Below are positions 59,173 to 64,000 of a stretch of DNA of 64,000 bases, piece after piece. Below the pieces are notes generated by a model. It made no database searches. It was not told the origin of the DNA and saw nothing but the letters and a program-made list of their open reading frames with translations. The stretch covers positions 24,918-88,917 of the forward strand of contig JAFKKV010000038.1 of the NCBI GenBank assembly GCA_017304475.1, written 5' to 3'. This DNA is from Hyphomicrobiales bacterium (lineage in GTDB: Bacteria > Pseudomonadota > Alphaproteobacteria > Rhizobiales > Phreatobacteraceae). Every line of letters starts with the position of its first letter. Position 1 is the stretch's first letter. Made by a program: the position numbers and the translations under genes.

Positions 59173-60008
59173 CCTCGTTCTGGAAGCGCTTCTCCAAGAA
59201 TATCGGCGCGGTGATCGGCGTGGCGATCATGGTGGTCGTGCTGGTCATGGCGGTGTTCGGTCCGTGGATCGCGCCGGGCAATCCCTGGGACATGGCCGGC
59301 GCGCCGGTCTCGCCGCCGCTCGACGAGGGCCATCTGCTCGGCACCGACATGCTCGGCCGCGACGTCTGGTCGACCATCGTCCACGGCGCCCGCGTCTCGC
59401 TCTTGATCGGCGCGGTGTCGACCGCCGCCGCACTCCTGATCGGCGTCACGCTCGGCGCCTTCGCCGGTTATGCCGGCGGCCTGATCGACGACGTGATCAT
59501 GCGCTTCACCGAGTTCTTCCAGGCGATCCCGAGCTTCGTGCTGGCGCTGCTGATCGTGGCGATCTTCCAGCCTTCGGTCGCCTCCATCGTGCTGGCGGTG
59601 GCGATCGTTTCCTGGCCGCCGGTGGCGCGCGTCGTGCGCGGCGAGTTCCTGTCGCTGCGCTCGCGCGAATTCGTCCAGGCGGCCGTCGTATTGGGGCAGG
59701 GCACCTGGACCATCGTGTTCCGCCAGATCCTGCCGAACGCTTTGTCGCCGATCGTGGTGCTCGCCTCCTTCATGGTGGCGACCGCCATCCTGCTCGAAGC
59801 CGCGCTGTCCTTCCTGGGGCTCGGCGATCCCAATGTGATGAGCTGGGGCTTCATGATCGGCTCCGGCCGCTCGACCATCCAGATCGCCTGGTGGACCAGC
59901 GTGTTTCCCGGCATCGCGCTGTTCCTGACGGTGCTCGCTCTCAACCTGATCGGGGAGGGGCTGTCGGATGCCCTCAACCCGCGCCTGCATGACCGAGGTG
60001 GCGAATGA
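59169..60008 (+). CDS. ABC transporter permease (DppC type)
   Basis: A 279-residue partner permease. Landmarks are the HLLGTDMLGRDVWSTIVHGA segment near residue 60 and the EAA loop EFVQAAVVLGQGTWTIVFRQ. It overlaps both neighbours by 4 bp (ATGA), giving strict translational coupling within the importer operon. Confidence 0.95.
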   Translation: MTSFWKRFSKNIGAVIGVAIMVVVLVMAVFGPWIAPGNPWDMAGAPVSPPLDEGHLLGTDMLGRDVWSTIVHGARVSLLIGAVSTAAALLIGVTLGAFAGYAGGLIDDVIMRFTEFFQAIPSFVLALLIVAIFQPSVASIVLAVAIVSWPPVARVVRGEFLSLRSREFVQAAVVLGQGTWTIVFRQILPNALSPIVVLASFMVATAILLEAALSFLGLGDPNVMSWGFMIGSGRSTIQIAWWTSVFPGIALFLTVLALNLIGEGLSDALNPRLHDRGGE

Positions 60009-61624
60009 CCGGGCCGCTGCTTTCGGTGAAGAACCTGACCGTCGCCCTGCCGCCGGGCGGCGACCGGGTGGAGGCGATCTCGGAGGTCTCCTTCGATCTC
60101 TCGCCCGGCGAGGTCCTGTGCATCGTTGGCGAATCCGGGTCGGGCAAGTCGATCGCCGCCTCGACCATCATGGGTCTTCTGCCGAAGCGCCTGCCGGTGA
60201 CCTCGGGTGCGGTGACCTTCGAGGGGCAGGACATTCTGGGGCTTAGCGCCGAGGCCAAGCGCTCGCTGCGCGGCCGGCGCGTCGCCATGATCTTTCAGGA
60301 GCCGATGACCGCGCTCAACCCGATCATGCCGATCGGCAAGCAGATCGCCGAGGTGATGGAGGCCCATGACGTGGGCGACGCCGCCTCGCGCCGGGTCAGG
60401 GCGCTGGAGCTGCTCGCCAGCGTCGGCATTCCCGATCCCGCGCGCACCATCGACGCCTATCCGTTCCGGCTCTCCGGCGGCCAGCGCCAGCGCGTGATGA
60501 TCGCCATGGCGCTGGCGCTCGAGCCGGCCGTGCTGATCGCCGACGAGCCGACCACCGCGCTCGACGTCACCACCCAGGCGCAGATCCTCCGGCTGATCCG
60601 TGACCTGCAGGCGACCAAGGGCACCGGCGTGCTGTTCATCACCCATGATTTCGGCGTGGTCGCCGATATCGCCGACCGCGTGGCTGTCATGAGCAAGGGG
60701 CGGATCGTCGAGATCGGCACGCGCGACGAGGTGCTGAATGCGCCGCGCCATCCCTATACCCAGCGGCTGATCGCCGCCGTGCCGCATTTCGCGGCGATTT
60801 CGCGGGCGGCGGTGACGACGACGCCGCTGCTCGACATCCGCGACGTCTCCAAGGTGTTCCATCGCGGCGGTTTCCTGGTCAAGCGCAGCGAGGTGAGGGC
60901 GGTGAATGACGCGTCCCTGGTGGTCGCGCGCGGCGAGACCGTCGGCCTCGTCGGCGAATCGGGGTCGGGCAAGTCGACGCTGGCGCGCTGCGTGGTCCGG
61001 CTCTACGACCCCTCGGCCGGGGCGATCCTGTTCGACGGCGTCGATATCGCACCACTGGCCAAAGCGGCGATGAAGCCGCTGCGCAAGAAGATCCAGATGG
61101 TGTTCCAGGACCCCTTCGCCTCGCTCAATCCGCGCCGGCGGATCGGCGAGATCATCGCCGAGGGGCCGGTGACCCATGGCGTCGCCAAGAATGTCGCGCT
61201 GGAGCGGGCGCGCGAGCTCCTGTCGCTCGTCGGCCTCGATGCCGGCGCCATCGACCGTTTTCCCCATGAATTTTCCGGTGGCCAGCGCCAGCGCATCGGG
61301 CTCGCCCGGGCACTCGCCCTCGACCCGGAACTGCTGGTGGCCGACGAGCCGGTCTCGGCGCTCGACGTCTCGGTACAGGCCCAGGTGCTCGACCTGATCG
61401 CCGACCTCAAAGCCCGCCTCGGCCTTACCATGCTGTTCATCACCCATGACCTGCGCATCGCGGCGCAGATCTGCGACCGGATCGCCGTGATGAAACAGGG
61501 CGAGATCGTCGAACTCGGCCCGACCCGCGACGTCTTCGAAACCCCGCGCCACGCCTATACCCGGGAGCTTTTGGCGGCCATTCCCGGCCGGGCCTGGGAG
61601 GCGACGCGCGACGCGCCGGCCTGA
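60005..61624 (+). CDS. ABC transporter ATP-binding protein, fused DppD-DppF type
   Basis: A 539-residue protein holding two complete ABC ATPase domains. First domain: Walker A GESGSGKSI (residues 42-50), signature LSGGQRQRVMI, Walker B VLIADEPTTALDV. Second domain: Walker A GESGSGKST (about 316-324), signature FSGGQRQRIGLA, Walker B LLVADEPVSALDV. In many bacteria these are two genes (dppD and dppF); here they are one. It energises the importer encoded upstream, with which it overlaps by 4 bp. Confidence 0.95.
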   Translation: MTGPLLSVKNLTVALPPGGDRVEAISEVSFDLSPGEVLCIVGESGSGKSIAASTIMGLLPKRLPVTSGAVTFEGQDILGLSAEAKRSLRGRRVAMIFQEPMTALNPIMPIGKQIAEVMEAHDVGDAASRRVRALELLASVGIPDPARTIDAYPFRLSGGQRQRVMIAMALALEPAVLIADEPTTALDVTTQAQILRLIRDLQATKGTGVLFITHDFGVVADIADRVAVMSKGRIVEIGTRDEVLNAPRHPYTQRLIAAVPHFAAISRAAVTTTPLLDIRDVSKVFHRGGFLVKRSEVRAVNDASLVVARGETVGLVGESGSGKSTLARCVVRLYDPSAGAILFDGVDIAPLAKAAMKPLRKKIQMVFQDPFASLNPRRRIGEIIAEGPVTHGVAKNVALERARELLSLVGLDAGAIDRFPHEFSGGQRQRIGLARALALDPELLVADEPVSALDVSVQAQVLDLIADLKARLGLTMLFITHDLRIAAQICDRIAVMKQGEIVELGPTRDVFETPRHAYTRELLAAIPGRAWEATRDAPA

Positions 61625-61747
61625 CCAGCCGGCGCCGTCGCGCAGGTGTCTTAGCGAAGCGTTTTGCGCCGGCCGGGAATGGGCCGGCATGCTGCAAAGG
61701 ATTGTTAAACCGCATCGTGCAATCTCCGATTGTGGGGGGGCGGCCAT

Positions 61748-62365
61748 ATGCAGGCGAAGGCGCTATTCTGGGACCTGGACGGCCGTATCGGCAGGCAGAC
61801 CTATTGGCTCGCCATGCTGGACCTCTTCGTGTTCGGCCTGGTCACCGGGCCGCTGCAGACGCTGCTCTTCAAGCTGCTGGAGGCGGCGCAGCAATGGCTT
61901 CTCGCGCGCAACAGCTTCGAGATGGCGGTCCAGGCGCGCAAGATCACTGAGGGCGACAGCGAGGCGACCGGCGCATTCCGGGACGGCATCATCGCCCATG
62001 TGCTTCAAAGCGCTGGTCTCGGCGCGCTGTGGTCGGTGCTGTTCATCGGACTGGGGCTTCTCACCATCCGCTCGGCGCTCGCGGTGGTCGGCAAGCGGGT
62101 TGTCGATGCCGGGCACCCGAAGGCCGTGGCCTGGGCGATCTTCGGCCTCTTGATCCTGTCCTCCGTGCTGGAGCTGCGGGCCTTGCCCTGGCTCGGACCG
62201 GCATTTCACGTGCTGTTTCTCGCAAGCCTGGTGGGGATCGGCCTCTTGCCAACGGCCGGGGGCGGGGCACGATTCGAGCGCGGCGCGTTCGAAGCGTCGG
62301 ACCGGCCGCGGCGGCACACCGCCGGTTCCGCCGTCATCCCGCGGAAGACCTTCGGCCTGCGTTGA
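61748..62365 (+). CDS. DUF805-like small membrane protein
   Basis: A 205-residue protein. The N-terminus FWDLDGRIGRQTYWLAMLDL matches the start of DUF805 proteins, and three to four hydrophobic segments follow (about residues 22-42, 88-112, 132-146 and 155-176). The last 35 residues are charged and look disordered. DUF805 proteins are inner-membrane proteins of unknown function. ATG 61748 is chosen over an upstream start because the domain begins there. Confidence 0.72.
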   Translation: MQAKALFWDLDGRIGRQTYWLAMLDLFVFGLVTGPLQTLLFKLLEAAQQWLLARNSFEMAVQARKITEGDSEATGAFRDGIIAHVLQSAGLGALWSVLFIGLGLLTIRSALAVVGKRVVDAGHPKAVAWAIFGLLILSSVLELRALPWLGPAFHVLFLASLVGIGLLPTAGGGARFERGAFEASDRPRRHTAGSAVIPRKTFGLR

Positions 62366-62473
62366 GACCCCGGCGCGGGTGGCTTTGGCGGAGCGGCGCA
62401 TGCGCTCCGGCTGTGCGTCGCACCGGCCTGCCTCTTGATCCCAGACGCGGAATGTGGTCACTCCCTTGCCGAT

Positions 62474-62547
62474 GCGGGTATAGCTCAGTGGTAGAGCAGC
62501 AGCCTTCCAAGCTGAATATGCGGGTTCGATTCCCGCTACCCGCTCCA
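62474..62547 (+). tRNA. tRNA-Gly (anticodon TCC)
   Basis: A 74-nt cloverleaf: acceptor GCGGGTA (62474-62480) pairs with TACCCGC (62537-62543), D arm GCTC...GAGC, anticodon loop CTTCCAA with TCC at 62506-62508, T loop GGTTCGATTCC, discriminator T and encoded CCA (62545-62547). The anticodon-stem closing pair G-A is usual for this tRNA. It reads GGA and GGG codons. Confidence 0.97.
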
Positions 62548-62608
62548 ACATCCTTCATGCGCCGCCATGAACCGTCGCTCGCGCGGCGGCCTGGCCAGCT
62601 GTCCTCGA

Positions 62609-62797
62609 TCATCCCCGCAGCAAGGGTCTGGCGCTGAAGCAGATGACGGCCACGGTGAGGCCGACGAAGTAGAGCCGCGCCGCCAGTTCCAGGCCGCCCG
62701 CGGTCAGATGGACGGCCGACAGCAGGAAGCCCGCGACGCTGGCCACGGCGCCGATGGTGCCGATCATTCCCGCGATTTTTGCCGTGACATGGCGCAT
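62609..62797 (-). CDS. Small two-helix membrane protein, hypothetical
   Basis: A 62-residue protein, MRHVTAKIAGMIGTIGAVAS onward, with two hydrophobic segments (about residues 7-30 and 38-58). GGAG lies 8 bp before ATG 62795-62797. No family is recognised. It lies just after the tRNA gene on the opposite strand. The downstream frame extension to 63124 has no support. Confidence 0.5.
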   Translation of the reverse strand: MRHVTAKIAGMIGTIGAVASVAGFLLSAVHLTAGGLELAARLYFVGLTVAVICFSARPLLRG

Positions 62798-63122
62798 GGC
62801 AAGGCTCCGAGGCCCATTGAACGCCGATTTGGCCGCCAAGTCACCCGTGTTGCCCATTGCCGCGTCGAACGATCGGACCACTCGTGGATCGCCGCTGTCG
62901 GAACCCACGTTTCCGCGACCGGGTGGTCCTGGCACGCAGGTTCTGCCAATGGCGATCTGTCCGCATTCGACCGTCATGCGGCGGTGGCGGGCTCGACCAT
63001 CCGCTGGAATGCGCGAATCGCATGGCGTTGCCGCCGTCCCGGCAAGGCTGTGCGCAAGTCCACGCGCCTCCTTGCGATCGCCATGGGGGCTGTTGCATCC
63101 TTCGCGTGCAATGGGGGATGGC
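62798..63122. other. 325-bp gene-free stretch
   Basis: This stretch lies between divergent starts of the small membrane protein and the lipoprotein. Frames are open on the plus strand but have no start with a ribosome-binding site and no recognisable domain. I see no repeat, tRNA or operator; it probably holds both promoters. Confidence 0.4.
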
Positions 63123-63773
63123 ATGCGTATTCAGGGTATTTTCATTGCCGCTTTGGGCATGATGCTGGCGGCCTGCGTCTCGGCGCCGCCGCCGGCTCTC
63201 TCGGTCGCCGAACTCAACACCTATCGGGTCGCGGCCATCCACGTCTCGCTGGCGCCCGGCATCAGTGGCAAGACGACGAGCCTGGAGGCGGCTTTCGCGC
63301 GTTCCAAGGGCATCGAGCCGGTGGGGCATGCGGATCGCCCGGAAAGCGTGGTTCCGGCCGCGGCACGCTCCGGCGGCGCCGATTACTTCACCATCGCCAA
63401 TTCGGCGGAAGCGCTGGCCTATTACGACCATGCGACGCGCCAGGCCTTGCAGGCGGCGCTGCAGCAGGAGCTCGGGGGCGCCTTGCTGGGGGCGAGGCCG
63501 GCGCGCCTGGAAATGCATGTCACGCGCCTCGTCCTGCCGAACGAAGCCATGCGAATCCTGGTGTCTCAGCACCATGCCCTGGTCGCCACCGTGACGCTGA
63601 AGGATGCGACCAGCGGGGCGACGCTGGCCGCCTATCCCGAACTCACCGCCGTGATCGACGGCGGCGGCGGCCTGGTCGGGACTTTCCTGGTGCCGGCGCT
63701 TGCCGGCGAGCCCGCGGCGCGGCTCGGATCATCCGCCGCCAAGACTTACCGGAACTGGCTCTTGCGGAACTGA
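63123..63773 (+). CDS. Lipoprotein of unknown function
   Basis: A 216-residue protein with a type II signal peptide, lipobox LAAC (Cys17). The mature part contains YRVAAIHVSLAPGISGKTTS, an ADYFTIANSAEALAYYDHAT segment and a conserved-looking LEMHVTRLVLPNEAMRILVS, suggesting a folded alpha/beta periplasmic domain. No family is recognised. An ATG at 63111 is an alternative start. It lies upstream of tuf with 79 bp between. Confidence 0.68.
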   Translation: MRIQGIFIAALGMMLAACVSAPPPALSVAELNTYRVAAIHVSLAPGISGKTTSLEAAFARSKGIEPVGHADRPESVVPAAARSGGADYFTIANSAEALAYYDHATRQALQAALQQELGGALLGARPARLEMHVTRLVLPNEAMRILVSQHHALVATVTLKDATSGATLAAYPELTAVIDGGGGLVGTFLVPALAGEPAARLGSSAAKTYRNWLLRN

Positions 63774-63852
63774 CGAATTCCCACTATCCCCACGCCCCGA
63801 GATGTGGTCGTTCCGGCCGCAGGTTCCAATTCGATCCGTCGAGAGGCGTTCC

Positions 63853-64000
63853 ATGGCCAAGGAAAAGTTCGCACGCAACAAGCCGCACTGCAACATCGGC
63901 ACGATCGGTCACGTCGATCACGGCAAGACCTCGCTGACGGCGGCGATCACGAAGGTTCTGGCCGAGTCGGGCGGCGCGACGTTCACGGCCTATGACCAGA
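63853..64000 (+). CDS. tuf: Elongation factor Tu, 3' end outside window
   Basis: The first 49 codons are present. The N-terminus MAKEKFARNKPHCNIGTIGH followed by VDHGKTSLTAAITKVL shows the EF-Tu P-loop GHVDHGKT. EF-Tu delivers aminoacyl-tRNA to the ribosome. Start ATG 63853 lies after GAGAGGCG. Many alphaproteobacteria have two tuf genes; which copy this is cannot be told. Confidence 0.97.
   Translation, partial: MAKEKFARNKPHCNIGTIGHVDHGKTSLTAAITKVLAESGGATFTAYDQ

Noticed and set aside
62754..63122. N-terminal extension of the lipoprotein at 63123
   Set aside because: The extension has no domain, and the lipobox requires the signal peptide to begin near 63123.

Overview
The window reads as chromosomal DNA of a high-GC alphaproteobacterium, most likely of the order Hyphomicrobiales (Rhizobiales). 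The evidence is the backbone gene order (lepB-rnc-era-recO, serS-surE-pcm-nlpD, yajC-secD-secF, uvrA/ssb, marC-gyrA, coaD-ppi-ppi-queA-tgt), an alphaproteobacterial LexA box (GAAC-N7-GAAC), a CtrA-type box (TTAA-N7-TTAA), a DUF1127 protein and Gly/His-rich secreted proteins. Genus cannot be fixed by reading alone. I see no prophage, transposase, CRISPR array, rRNA or plasmid gene.

Layout. 1-8.5 kb is accessory: a crotonase cut by the window edge, an Ldh-family dehydrogenase, an alpha/beta hydrolase, a PomA/MotB-like stator pair with a CtrA box, a glutathione transferase, small lipoproteins and two SH3-like periplasmic proteins. 8.7-15.5 kb is lepB-rnc-era-(DUF1737)-recO, with a 998-residue autotransporter placed between era and recO. 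15.6-26 kb is the serS-surE-pcm-nlpD, DUF815 ATPase and yajC-secDF block, followed by homologues of two mitochondrial complex I assembly factors (NDUFAF3-like, NDUFAF6-like). 26-35.5 kb holds DUF1127, uvrA and ssb divergent around a shared LexA box, GNAT, DUF2306, marC and gyrA. 35.7-39.5 kb is an accessory insert (LysR/MFS/M20 peptidase). 39.5-43.5 kb is coaD, two cyclophilins, queA and tgt. 43.8-49.1 kb holds PPK2, small secreted proteins, a flavin monooxygenase and a hydrolase. 49.5-61.6 kb is transport: a tripartite tricarboxylate transporter with cupin and DUF2848, an MFS carrier, a methyltransferase and a complete dipeptide/nickel-type ABC importer. The window ends with a DUF805 protein, tRNA-Gly(UCC), a small membrane protein, a lipoprotein and the start of tuf.

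Genes that work together. SecD, SecF and YajC form the Sec auxiliary complex. QueA and Tgt act in queuosine tRNA modification. UvrA and SSB are probably co-induced by DNA damage. MotA and MotB form a stator. The 56.5-61.6 kb genes form one importer.

The intergenic space is dominated by three families of palindromic repeats (A: five bipartite mirrored copies; B: two; C: three). Two copies carry a second palindrome nested inside them, and several family A copies lie where accessory genes interrupt otherwise conserved gene blocks. Other points of note are a Tgt that has lost three of its four zinc ligands, a GyrA with non-canonical quinolone-pocket residues, an NlpD with a dead LytM active site, and a near-consensus promoter whose -10 box lies inside a perfect 11-bp inverted repeat.
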